Origin: CAZNDN01 sp964571815
Lineage (GTDB): Bacteria; Fibrobacterota; Chitinivibrionia; Chitinivibrionales; WJKA01
Reading direction: 5' to 3'
Assembly: GCA_964571815.1 (NCBI GenBank)
Contig: CAZNDN010000084.1
Span: 1 to 18,441, forward strand
Length of the DNA: 18,441 bases
Part shown: positions 1 to 7,288 of the stretch, in pieces
Layout of the letters: each line of letters begins with the position of its first letter
Position numbering within the stretch: position 1 is the first letter of the stretch
The notes under the pieces: model-generated
What the model saw: only the letters and a program-made list of their open reading frames with translations
Database searches by the model: none
What the model was told of the DNA's origin: nothing
Translations under genes and position numbers: made by a program

Positions 1-91
1 ATTTGCAGCTTACAACAGGGCAAATACAAAAGTCTACTCCGTTGACACTCCGCCAACCATCGTATGGTGGCCCACCCGCTTCGTGGCCCGA
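1..91. other. Leader region upstream of cobA-hemD, window edge
   Basis: The first 60 bases are clearly AT-richer (27 of 60 are G or C) than the coding sequence that follows, which suggests non-coding DNA. The reading frame of cobA-hemD is nevertheless open back to base 2. The 33 or so residues that would be added resemble neither HemC nor any other neighbour I know, so I treat the stretch as a leader. No Shine-Dalgarno sequence is obvious before the first gene. What lies further left is unknown. Confidence 0.45.
42..68 (+). promoter_or_regulatory. Possible sigma-70 type promoter of the heme operon
   Basis: A perfect -35 hexamer TTGACA lies at 42-47. A TATGGT (four of six matches to TATAAT) lies at 63-68. 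The spacer is 15 bases, shorter than the usual 17. Transcription would begin near base 75, leaving a very short leader before the ATG at 92. The AT-rich setting fits a promoter, but the short spacer and imperfect -10 keep this tentative. Confidence 0.27.
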
Positions 92-1615
92 ATGGAGGAT
101 TGTGTGGTATACCTGATTGGCGCGGGGCCGGGCGATCCGGATCTCATCACCGTGCGCGGACGGGAGTGTCTGGGCAGGGCCGATGTTGTCGTGTACGACT
201 ACCTGGCCGATCCTTCGCTCCTTGCGTATGTACCGGTCCATGCCGAGCGCATTTACGCGGGCAAGCGTGCCGGGCGCCATACCATGAAGCAGGATGAGAT
301 CAACGAGCTGCTGGTGCGCAAGAGTGGTGAGGGCGGGGTGGTCGTGCGTCTGAAAGGCGGCGATCCGTTCGTGTTCGGCCGGGGCGGGGAGGAGTGCGAG
401 ATGCTGCGGGAGCACGGATGCAGCTACGAAATCGTGCCGGGGGTCACCGCCGGTGTTGCCGCTCCCGCCTGCGCCGGCATTCCGGTGACCCACCGCGCGG
501 ACGCATCGTCGGTGGCATTCATCACCGGCCACGAAGACCCCCGCAAGGGGCGATCGGCAATCAATTGGGAGCATCTGGCACGCGGCGTGGACACACTGGT
601 TTTCTACATGGGCGTGGGGAACCTTGAGGCGATCGCGCGGCAGCTTATCGAAGCGGGCCGGGAACCGGACACGCCCGCGGCATGTATCCGGTGGGGCACC
701 AAGCCGGCGCAGAAGACGGTGACGGGGACTCTGGAGTCAATTGCCGGAGAGGTGAGCCGGGCAGGACTTCGGCCGCCCGCGGTGACGGTCGTGGGATCGG
801 TGTGTGCGCTGCGGGAAAAACTCGCCTGGTTTGAGAAGCGCCCCCTGTTTGGGAGAACGATTGTCAACACGCGCTCACGAACGCAGGCTTCGCAATTGAG
901 CGGACCGCTGCGGGAACTGGGCGCCGAGGTGATCGAGTTGCCGACTATTGCGATCGAGCCCGACCCGCCGGGCGGTGAGTTGGATCGGAGTCTTGAGAGA
1001 ATCGATACGTTCGACTGGATTGTTTTCACCAGTCCCAACGCAGCGGGCATATTCTTCGAGCGGCTCATGGGCATGCACGGCGATGTGCGCTCCCTGGGAA
1101 AGGCGCGGATTGCCGCGATCGGGCCCGGTACTGCCGCGGCAATCACAGCTTTTCACGTGCATGTGGACATCGTGGCCCGGAGGGCGGTTGCCGAGGGCCT
1201 TGTCGAGGAGCTGAGAAAGGTGGGCGACTGGCGTGGCCGGCGTGTGCTGCTCCCGCGCGCGGCGCGGGCGCGCGATGTAGTGCCCGAGTTCCTCCGCCGG
1301 GCAGGCGCCGATCTTTCGGTCGTCCCGGCATATACCACCAGAGCGACTGAAGGTGAATCCGAGGAGGTGGTAAATCGTATACTTAGTGGGGAGTACGACT
1401 GTATCACGTTCACCAGCTCGTCGACGGTGGAGCATTTCGCGGGGCTGATGGGACAGGAGCGGTTTGGTCGCATGGCTACCTCGCTGCGAGCGGCGGCGAT
1501 CGGGCCGATTACGGCCTCAACACTACGCTCCCGAGGAGTCGAGCCGATAGTCGAGGCTCGCGAGCACACGATTGGCGGGCTGGTGACGGCACTGAAAGAG
1601 TACTACGAATCATGA
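92..1615 (+). CDS. cobA-hemD: Uroporphyrinogen-III C-methyltransferase / uroporphyrinogen-III synthase fusion (CobA-HemD)
   Basis: This is a two-domain cytoplasmic enzyme. The HemD half cyclises hydroxymethylbilane to uroporphyrinogen III, and the SAM-dependent CobA half methylates it to precorrin-2, the entry to siroheme. Residues 1-240 carry the methyltransferase signatures: the N-terminal YLIGAGPGDPDL loop, the RLKGGDPFVFGRGGEE segment and the VPGVTAG segment. Residues from about 251 (PLFGRTIVNTRSR) to the end form the HemD domain, with the IDTFDWIVFTSPNA and YDCITFTSSSTVEHF segments typical of that fold. The ATG at 92 gives the usual SUMT N-terminus; a GTG at 83 is an alternative, and neither has a clear ribosome site. 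The stop overlaps the next start (ATGA at 1612-1615), implying translational coupling. With ahbC and ahbD downstream, its product most likely feeds siroheme-dependent heme synthesis. Fused CobA-HemD proteins are known from several bacterial groups. Length is 507 residues. Confidence 0.95.
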   Translation: MEDCVVYLIGAGPGDPDLITVRGRECLGRADVVVYDYLADPSLLAYVPVHAERIYAGKRAGRHTMKQDEINELLVRKSGEGGVVVRLKGGDPFVFGRGGEECEMLREHGCSYEIVPGVTAGVAAPACAGIPVTHRADASSVAFITGHEDPRKGRSAINWEHLARGVDTLVFYMGVGNLEAIARQLIEAGREPDTPAACIRWGTKPAQKTVTGTLESIAGEVSRAGLRPPAVTVVGSVCALREKLAWFEKRPLFGRTIVNTRSRTQASQLSGPLRELGAEVIELPTIAIEPDPPGGELDRSLERIDTFDWIVFTSPNAAGIFFERLMGMHGDVRSLGKARIAAIGPGTAAAITAFHVHVDIVARRAVAEGLVEELRKVGDWRGRRVLLPRAARARDVVPEFLRRAGADLSVVPAYTTRATEGESEEVVNRILSGEYDCITFTSSSTVEHFAGLMGQERFGRMATSLRAAAIGPITASTLRSRGVEPIVEAREHTIGGLVTALKEYYES

Positions 1616-2871
1616 TTGGTATCTCAAAACTCTACTGCGCGACCGTGGAATCCTCCGATGCCTTGCGGTACGGACGCAAGTCCGCCCGACTGCCGTCGCA
1701 TCTGCTGCAATTCTCCAGCGACAAGAAGCCGGTGGTGGTGTGGAATGTCGGGAGACGGTGCAACCTTCGGTGCGTGCACTGTTACTCCCACTCCGCCGAC
1801 GGGGCCTACGGTGGAGAGATGACCACCGATGAAGCGTACCGATGTATCGACGATTTGGCGGGATTCGGCGTGCCCGTGGTGTTGTTTTCGGGCGGTGAGC
1901 CGCTCATGCGCCCGGACTTGTACGATCTGGTGGCACGCGCACGGGCAGCGGGGATGCGGGCGGTGCTTTCCACCAACGGTACGCTGATCGATGAAAGGGC
2001 GGCGGAGCGGCTCAAGCAACTCGATGTCTCCTATGTGGGGGTGAGCCTTGACGGCTTGCGGGCTACTCATGATCGGTTCCGACGGGTGGAGGGCGCTTTT
2101 GACCGGGCCATACAGGGCATTCGCACGTGTCGGAAGGCCGGTATCAAGGTCGGTCTGCGTTTCACCATGTTTCGCGGCAATGCGCAGGACATTCCGGAAA
2201 TTTTCGATCTGATCGAGGAAGAGAACATACCGCGTGTGTGTTTTTATCACCTTGTCTACGCCGGAAGGGGCAGTTCGCTGCGTGATGAAGATTTGGATCA
2301 CGACGCTACCCGGGCGACGGTTGATCTGATTGTCGACCGAACCGCCGATCTGCACAAGCGCGGTGTGCCGACCGAAGTGTTGACCGTGGACAATCACGCC
2401 GACGGGGTATACCTGTATCTGCGCATGCTTCGGGAGGGTTCGCCGCGTGCGGCGGATGTGCTGCGGTTGCTGAAGATGAACGGCGGCAACAGCAGCGGCA
2501 TTGGTATTGGATGCATAAGCTGGGACGGAGAGGTCCACGCGGATCAATTCTGGCGCAATTACAGTTTCGGCAACGTGTGCCGCCGCCCGTTCAGTCGGAT
2601 ATGGACCGATACGTCCGATCCGGTTATGGCCGGACTTAAGGACCGGAGAGCGAAACTGGGCGGCAAGTGCGGCAGGTGCGTGTGGCAGGACGTGTGCAAC
2701 GGAAATTTCCGTGCCCGCGCCGAGGCGGTATATGGGGATATCTGGGCTGAGGACCCTGCCTGTTACCTCACCGAGCGGGAGATTTCGGAGCGGATCGCCC
2801 CCCCCGCGGAGCAATCGACGCAGGATGCGGGGCCGGAAGGGCGGCGGGGGCATTTTCGGAAAGGAGGATGA
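1612..2871 (+). CDS. ahbC: Radical SAM enzyme AhbC (12,18-didecarboxysiroheme deacetylase, NirJ1-like)
   Basis: AhbC removes the two acetate side chains of 12,18-didecarboxysiroheme, leaving methyl groups and giving iron-coproporphyrin III, in the alternative heme pathway. The radical SAM motif CNLRCVHC places C50, C54 and C57 on the [4Fe-4S] cluster, and FSGGEP follows as the SAM-binding GGE element. The C-terminal SPASM-like part has C301, C323, C353, C356, C362 and C384, consistent with an auxiliary cluster. The N-terminus (MIGISKLYC...SDALRYGR) is characteristic of the AhbC/NirJ1 branch. The start overlaps the cobA-hemD stop by four bases, which fixes it. The last codons contain the hemB ribosome site, so the charged tail from about residue 400 is probably not functional protein. 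Family alternatives are NirJ (heme d1) or a peptide-modifying SPASM enzyme. The neighbouring ahbD and ahbA/B-like genes, and no other nir genes in view, favour AhbC. Confidence 0.9.
   Translation: MIGISKLYCATVESSDALRYGRKSARLPSHLLQFSSDKKPVVVWNVGRRCNLRCVHCYSHSADGAYGGEMTTDEAYRCIDDLAGFGVPVVLFSGGEPLMRPDLYDLVARARAAGMRAVLSTNGTLIDERAAERLKQLDVSYVGVSLDGLRATHDRFRRVEGAFDRAIQGIRTCRKAGIKVGLRFTMFRGNAQDIPEIFDLIEEENIPRVCFYHLVYAGRGSSLRDEDLDHDATRATVDLIVDRTADLHKRGVPTEVLTVDNHADGVYLYLRMLREGSPRAADVLRLLKMNGGNSSGIGIGCISWDGEVHADQFWRNYSFGNVCRRPFSRIWTDTSDPVMAGLKDRRAKLGGKCGRCVWQDVCNGNFRARAEAVYGDIWAEDPACYLTEREISERIAPPAEQSTQDAGPEGRRGHFRKGG
2861..2867 (+). promoter_or_regulatory. Shine-Dalgarno site of hemB
   Basis: AAGGAGG ends 8 bases before the ATG at 2876 and lies inside the last codons of ahbC. 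It decides the hemB start over the much longer open frame that begins near 2711 within ahbC. Confidence 0.8.
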
Positions 2872-2875
2872 GCGC

Positions 2876-3856
2876 ATGGCATTTCCACGAACCCGAATGC
2901 GGCGATTGCGCCGTGGCACGGGTATGCGGGGCCTGGTGCGGGAGACACGGGTAGAGGCGGACGATCTGGTGGCGCCTTTGTTTGTATGTCCGGGCACGGG
3001 GGTGCGCGACCCGGTGGAGTCGATGCCGGGAGTATCGCGGTTGTCGATTGACGCCTGTGTCAAGGAGTGCGAGGCCCTCATGAAGGCCGGGATTCGGGCG
3101 GTGCTGCTGTTTGGAATACCGGAGTCCAAGGACGAGACGGGGCAGTGCGGGTGTGCGCCGGCGGGCATTGTGCAGAGGGCCGTCCGGGCACTCAGACGGA
3201 ATTTCGACGAGCTGGTGATTATCACCGATGTGTGCAACTGTGCGTATACCACCCACGGGCATTGCGGGGTGGTGGTTGACGGCGAGGTGGACAACGATCG
3301 CACGCTCGAAGTACTGGCCGCTCAAGCGGTCTCGCATGCCGAGGCCGGCTGCGACGTGGTGGCGCCCAGTGACATGATGGACGGCCGGGTGGGCGCGCTG
3401 CGGGATGCCCTGGACAAGGCGGGCTTTGTCAACGTCGCGATCCTCTCATACGCGGCCAAGTACGGGTCGGCCTTCTACGGCCCGTTTCGCGATGCCGCCG
3501 ATTCGGCGCCGTCTTTCGGCGACCGTCGCGCCTACCAGATGGATCCGGCCAACGGGGATGAGGCCATGCGGGAGATGGCGCTGGATATCGAGGAAGGCGC
3601 CGATATTGTCATGGTGAAGCCGGGCATGGCGTACCTGGATATTGTCCGACGTGCGAAGGAGCGGTTCGATGTGCCGCTTGCGGTCTACAGTGTCAGCGGT
3701 GAGTATGCCATGGTCAAGGCAGCGGCTGAGAGAGGGTGGATCGATGAGAAGCGGGTGGTGAACGAGATGCTGATCTCGATGAAACGCGCGGGTGCGGATA
3801 TCATTCTCACCTATCACGCCGCCGATGTGCTTCGGTGGCGAGCGGAAGGCGGCTGA
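2876..3856 (+). CDS. hemB: Delta-aminolevulinic acid dehydratase (porphobilinogen synthase)
   Basis: HemB condenses two 5-aminolevulinate molecules to porphobilinogen in the cytoplasm. The protein is 326 residues, the normal family length. Both Schiff-base lysines are recognisable: K195 in the LSYAAKYGSAFYGPF segment and K248 in MVKPGMAYLD. The DVCNCAYTTHGHCG segment provides C120, C122 and C130, the three-cysteine site of zinc-dependent HemB; the magnesium-type enzymes replace these with aspartates. The start at 2876 follows a strong ribosome site, and the encoded MAFPRTRMRRLRRGTGMRGLVRE agrees with the usual family N-terminus. It begins 4 bases after ahbC and ends 2 bases before the chosen ahbD start, so it is firmly inside the operon between the two radical SAM genes. 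Confidence 0.97.
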   Translation: MAFPRTRMRRLRRGTGMRGLVRETRVEADDLVAPLFVCPGTGVRDPVESMPGVSRLSIDACVKECEALMKAGIRAVLLFGIPESKDETGQCGCAPAGIVQRAVRALRRNFDELVIITDVCNCAYTTHGHCGVVVDGEVDNDRTLEVLAAQAVSHAEAGCDVVAPSDMMDGRVGALRDALDKAGFVNVAILSYAAKYGSAFYGPFRDAADSAPSFGDRRAYQMDPANGDEAMREMALDIEEGADIVMVKPGMAYLDIVRRAKERFDVPLAVYSVSGEYAMVKAAAERGWIDEKRVVNEMLISMKRAGADIILTYHAADVLRWRAEGG

Positions 3857-3858
3857 AC

Positions 3859-4986
3859 ATGCCCCCGGAGAGGGAGCAGGCAATGCAAGCATCCGCCGGT
3901 GGACGCCGGAAGCGGGGGCGGGATGCGGCGCCGCCTTTGCGTCTGCTGGCGTGGGAGGTCACGCGTTCGTGCAATCTGAATTGCCGTCACTGCCGGGCCG
4001 CCGCCCGCCGGGGCCCCTACACCGGAGAGCTTGACACCGGAGAATGCCGGCGTGTGCTGGAGAGTCTGCCGCCGCTGGGTGAGCCGATCGTGATTCTGAC
4101 CGGCGGGGAGCCCATGTTGCGTGAGGATATCTACGAGCTTGCCCGCTACGGGACGGATCTGGGATTGCGCATGGTCATGGCTCCGTGCGGCCTGATGTTG
4201 ACCGAAGAGAGCTGTCGGCGTTTGATCGATTCCGGAATACGACGTATCAGTTTGAGTGTCGACGGGGCGGATGCGGCGTCGCACGATGCGTTCAGGGGGA
4301 TGGAGGGAGCGTTCGAGGGGGTAATGCGCGGTATGCGGGCCGCGAAAAAGGCCGGACTGGAGTTTCAGGTCAATACCACGGTAACGAAGCACAACGTGGC
4401 CGAGCTGCAGGCGATTTTCGATCTGGCTCTGCGCATGGGCGCGGTGTCGTTTCACCCGTTTCTGCTGGTGCCGACGGGCCGGGGCGGCGAGCTGGCCGAT
4501 CAGCAACTGCCGCCTTCGGAATACGAACGGGTCCTGCATTGGATCTACGAGCAACGTGGCGCCGAAGGATTGAGAGTGAAGCCCACCTGCGCGCCGCACT
4601 ACTACAGAATCCTGCGGCAGCGAGAGCGGGCGGAAGGACGGGCGGTGAAGCCCGAGACGCACGGCCTTGACGCCATGACAAAAGGGTGCCTGGGAGGTCA
4701 GGGGTTTGCCTTCCTTTCGCACGTCGGCACAGCGCAGATTTGCGGGTTCCTGGATGTTCCCGCCGGGGATATCAGGGACGTTGACTACGATTTCGGCCGT
4801 ATCTGGAAAGAATCGAAACTGTACGCGGCCGTGCGCAATGTCGACGGATACGGGGGCCGGTGCGGGATATGCGAATACCGCAAAGTCTGCGGCGGCTGCC
4901 GCGCCCGGGCCTACGCAACGAGCGGTGACTATCTGGCCGAAGAGCCCTTCTGTACGTATCAGCCGCGCGGAAGGGGCCGCGACTGA
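3859..4986 (+). CDS. ahbD: Radical SAM heme b synthase AhbD (NirJ2-like)
   Basis: AhbD oxidatively decarboxylates the two propionates of iron-coproporphyrin III to vinyl groups, giving heme b. The radical SAM motif CNLNCRHC gives C38, C42 and C45, followed by LTGGEP. The SPASM/twitch region has C277, C295, C335, C338, C344, C347 and C365, including the family-like CGICEYRKVCGGCRARAY block and GDYLAEEPFC near the end. The segments FHPFLLVPTGRG and CAPHYYRI also match the AhbD/NirJ2 branch rather than AhbC. The start is uncertain: ATG 3859 follows a GGAAGG nine bases upstream, ATG 3883 has AGGGAG six bases upstream, and GTG 3835 would overlap hemB. The motif is unaffected by the choice. The neighbours hemB, hemL and ahbC support the assignment. 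Confidence 0.91.
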   Translation: MPPEREQAMQASAGGRRKRGRDAAPPLRLLAWEVTRSCNLNCRHCRAAARRGPYTGELDTGECRRVLESLPPLGEPIVILTGGEPMLREDIYELARYGTDLGLRMVMAPCGLMLTEESCRRLIDSGIRRISLSVDGADAASHDAFRGMEGAFEGVMRGMRAAKKAGLEFQVNTTVTKHNVAELQAIFDLALRMGAVSFHPFLLVPTGRGGELADQQLPPSEYERVLHWIYEQRGAEGLRVKPTCAPHYYRILRQRERAEGRAVKPETHGLDAMTKGCLGGQGFAFLSHVGTAQICGFLDVPAGDIRDVDYDFGRIWKESKLYAAVRNVDGYGGRCGICEYRKVCGGCRARAYATSGDYLAEEPFCTYQPRGRGRD

Positions 4987-5068
4987 CGGAGAATCTTCCT
5001 CGTCCTGAATCGCTCACCGTCCGCGTGAACAAAACCGATACTACCCGAAAGGAGGGAGGTCACACTAC
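4987..5068 (+). other. 82-base spacer before hemL with a strong ribosome site
   Basis: This is the longest gap in the heme operon. No convincing terminator hairpin or promoter was seen. Its 3' end holds the purine-rich ribosome site GGAGGGAGGT at 5051-5060, eight bases before the hemL ATG, one of the strongest in the window. Confidence 0.6.
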
Positions 5069-6385
5069 ATGCGAGAAGCAAAACGGAGTGCCGAGGCGTT
5101 CAAGCGGGCCCGCGCCGTCATAGCGGGTGGAGTCAATTCGCCGGTTCGAGCCTTTACCGGCGTGGGAGGAACGCCCGTGTTTGCGGCATCGGGACATGGC
5201 CCGCGGCTGCGTGATATTGACGGCAACACCTATATCGACCTGGTTTGCTCCTGGGGTCCGCTTCTCCACGGCCACGCCCATCCCCGGATCGTGGAGGCGG
5301 TGTGCAGAGCGGCCCGCGACGGCACGAGCTTCGGTCTGCCCACCCGCATGGAAACCGAGCTTGCTGAGCGAATCGTGGCCGCGGTACCGTCGGTGGACCG
5401 CCTGCGGCTGGTAAGCTCCGGTACGGAAGCAACCATGAGCGCGGTGCGCCTGGCGCGCGGCGCAACCGGCCGTGACCTGGTGGTCAAGTTCGAAGGCTGC
5501 TACCATGGGCACGGAGACGCCTTCCTCATCGCCGCCGGCTCCGGCGCGACAACGCTTGGCATTCCCAGCAGCCCGGGAGTGACCAGGGGAACCGCCGAGG
5601 GCACGCTGTTGGCCCGCTACAACGACAAAGATTCGGTTGCCGAGCTGTTTCATCGGCACGGTGATGCCATTGCCGCCCTTATCGTGGAGCCCGTGGCCGG
5701 CAACATGGGCGTTATCCCGCCGGCCGAGGGGTTTCTGGCCTGGCTGCGTGAGATCACCGGGAAGCACGGGGCGCTGTTGATTTTCGATGAAGTGATCACG
5801 GGTTTTCGGGTTGCACCGGGCGGGGCGCAGCAGTACTATGAAGTGACACCCGACCTGACCACGCTCGGGAAGATTATCGGAGGTGGTTTGCCGGTGGGGG
5901 CTTACGGAGGACGTGCGGATATTATGGATCGCCTTGCTCCCACGGGACCGGTGTACCAGGCGGGCACACTGTCGGGTAATCCGGCCGCGGTAGCCGCGGG
6001 CCTGGCCATGCTGGAGGTGATCGACGAGACGCCCGGCTTGTATGAAACGCTCGATGCCAGGGGAGCGGCGCTTGAGCAAGGGTTGCGTGAGGGGTGCGGG
6101 GCGGTGGACGTGCCTGCGGTGGTCAACCGGGTCGGCTCCATGATGACCTGCTTTTTCACGTCGGATCCTGCCGTGACCGACTACGATTCGGCGCGGAAAA
6201 GCGATACACAAAGATACGCGCGGTTCTTCCACGCGGCCCTCGATAACGGTCTCTACCCGGCCCCGTCACAGTTTGAGGCGGCCTTTGTTTCGTCGTCGCA
6301 CACCGACGATGATATCGCTCGGGCGGTGGATGCGGCACGGAGGGCCCTGGCATGCTGCGCGGAGGATGAGGAGAAATCGGAGTAG
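5069..6385 (+). CDS. hemL: Glutamate-1-semialdehyde 2,1-aminomutase
   Basis: HemL is a PLP enzyme that converts glutamate-1-semialdehyde to 5-aminolevulinate, the last step of the C5 route. The 438-residue protein carries the family N-terminus (FKRARAVIAGGVNSPVRAF), SSGTEATMSAVRLARG for cofactor phosphate binding, the FEGCYHGH segment, IFDEVITGFR with the aspartate that contacts the pyridine nitrogen, and the Schiff-base lysine K268 in TTLGKIIGGGLPVGAYGG. YQAGTLSGNP also matches. It separates this enzyme from general class-III aminotransferases. The start is fixed by a strong ribosome site at 5051-5060. Its presence shows the organism uses the tRNA-dependent C5 pathway, so a HemA must be encoded elsewhere. 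It ends 5 bases before the ahbA/B-like gene. Confidence 0.97.
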   Translation: MREAKRSAEAFKRARAVIAGGVNSPVRAFTGVGGTPVFAASGHGPRLRDIDGNTYIDLVCSWGPLLHGHAHPRIVEAVCRAARDGTSFGLPTRMETELAERIVAAVPSVDRLRLVSSGTEATMSAVRLARGATGRDLVVKFEGCYHGHGDAFLIAAGSGATTLGIPSSPGVTRGTAEGTLLARYNDKDSVAELFHRHGDAIAALIVEPVAGNMGVIPPAEGFLAWLREITGKHGALLIFDEVITGFRVAPGGAQQYYEVTPDLTTLGKIIGGGLPVGAYGGRADIMDRLAPTGPVYQAGTLSGNPAAVAAGLAMLEVIDETPGLYETLDARGAALEQGLREGCGAVDVPAVVNRVGSMMTCFFTSDPAVTDYDSARKSDTQRYARFFHAALDNGLYPAPSQFEAAFVSSSHTDDDIARAVDAARRALACCAEDEEKSE

Positions 6386-6390
6386 GAAAC

Positions 6391-7187
6391 ATGGACCGCA
6401 CGGACAGGAACATACTCGACATACTGCAATTCGATTTTCCTCTGACCACGCGGCCGTGGGCGGCCGTGGCACGGATGGCGGGGTGCGGGGAGCGCGAAGC
6501 GATTGCGAGGATCGAGGCGCTGAAAGAGAAGGGAGTGATCCGGCGACTGGGCCCGGTGTTCAGCAGCGGCAAAATCGGCTACCACGGGACTCTGGCGGCG
6601 TTCAAGGTCGATCCCGATGATATCGACCGGGTAGCGGGGTGTCTGAATCTCGTGCCGGGTGTCAGTCACAACTACGTGCGCGAGGGCGATTTCAACGTAT
6701 GGTTTACTCTCACGGTGCCCGAGCGGCAGAACCTTCGTACGGCTGTTGCCCGCCTGGCGCGTGAGGCGGCGGTGCGGGAGTGGCTGTTTCTCCCGGCGGT
6801 GCGGACATTCAAAATCGGCCTGGCGCTTCCCATGAGCGGAGCGAGTAACGCCATGACACAACGAGCGCCGGCGGTGGGCCGGAACAAGCCTCGAACCGGA
6901 CAACGGGGTTCATCGGCGCGCAGTGGGGTCAACAAGCGTTTTATCCGGGCGCTTCAGGGCGACCTGAGCATGGTGTCGCGGCCCTGTCGCAAGGCTGCTC
7001 GGGAGCTTGGCCTCAGCGAGGGAGAGGTCCTGCGGCGGATCAAGGGGGGCCTTGAGAGCGGTACGATACGCCGGGTGGCCGCGGTGCTGGATCCCCTGAA
7101 GGCGGGGTATCGAGCCAACGTACTTGTCGCCTGGATCGTACCCGCATCCGGGAAAAAACTCCTGGGTGAGGTGGCAGCGGGCGTTCC
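6391..7187 (+). CDS. ahbAB: Fused siroheme decarboxylase AhbA-AhbB, 3' end lost in assembly gap (partial)
   Basis: Siroheme decarboxylase removes carboxyl groups from the C12 and C18 acetates of siroheme, giving 12,18-didecarboxysiroheme for AhbC. In most organisms it is a complex of two small Lrp/AsnC-like proteins, AhbA and AhbB. Here residues 1-150 are AhbA-like: a winged-helix part (MDRTDRNILDILQFDFPL to GVIRRLGPVFSS), then an AsnC-type domain with GVSHNYVREGDFNVWFTL, whose H93 sits at the conserved family histidine, and PAVRTFKIG. After a basic linker (about 150-179) a second copy begins (VNKRFIRALQGDL...GTIRRVAAVLDP...YRANVLVAWIVP), resembling AhbB. The frame runs into the N gap after 265 residues, before the second HxYxR-like segment. 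Homology searches may mislabel it as an Lrp/AsnC regulator. The single-chain arrangement resembles the NirDL fusions of heme d1 synthesis. Confidence 0.86.
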
Positions 7188-7287
7188 NNNNNNNNNNNNN
7201 NNNNNNNNNNNNNNNNNNNNNNNNNNNNNNNNNNNNNNNNNNNNNNNNNNNNNNNNNNNNNNNNNNNNNNNNNNNNNNNNNNNNNNN
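7188..7287. other. Assembly gap (100 N)
   Basis: Exactly 100 unknown bases, the conventional size for a scaffold gap of unknown length. It removes the 3' end of the ahbA/B fusion and the 5' end of the DUF362 gene. At least an AhbB C-terminal half and a start codon for the next gene are missing. The join between the left and right parts rests on scaffolding only. Confidence 0.98.
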
Positions 7288-7288
7288 C

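Noticed and set aside
2711..2875. N-terminal extension of HemB inside ahbC
   Set aside because: A strong ribosome site before ATG 2876 and the family N-terminus fix the later start.
1624..3303. 559-residue open frame on the minus strand opposite ahbC and hemB
   Set aside because: It is the antisense of two clear genes, has no family resemblance, and long antisense frames are expected at this G+C.
6391..7187. Lrp/AsnC transcription regulator
   Set aside because: The HNYVREGDFNVWFTL segment, the tandem modules and the operon place identify siroheme decarboxylase instead.
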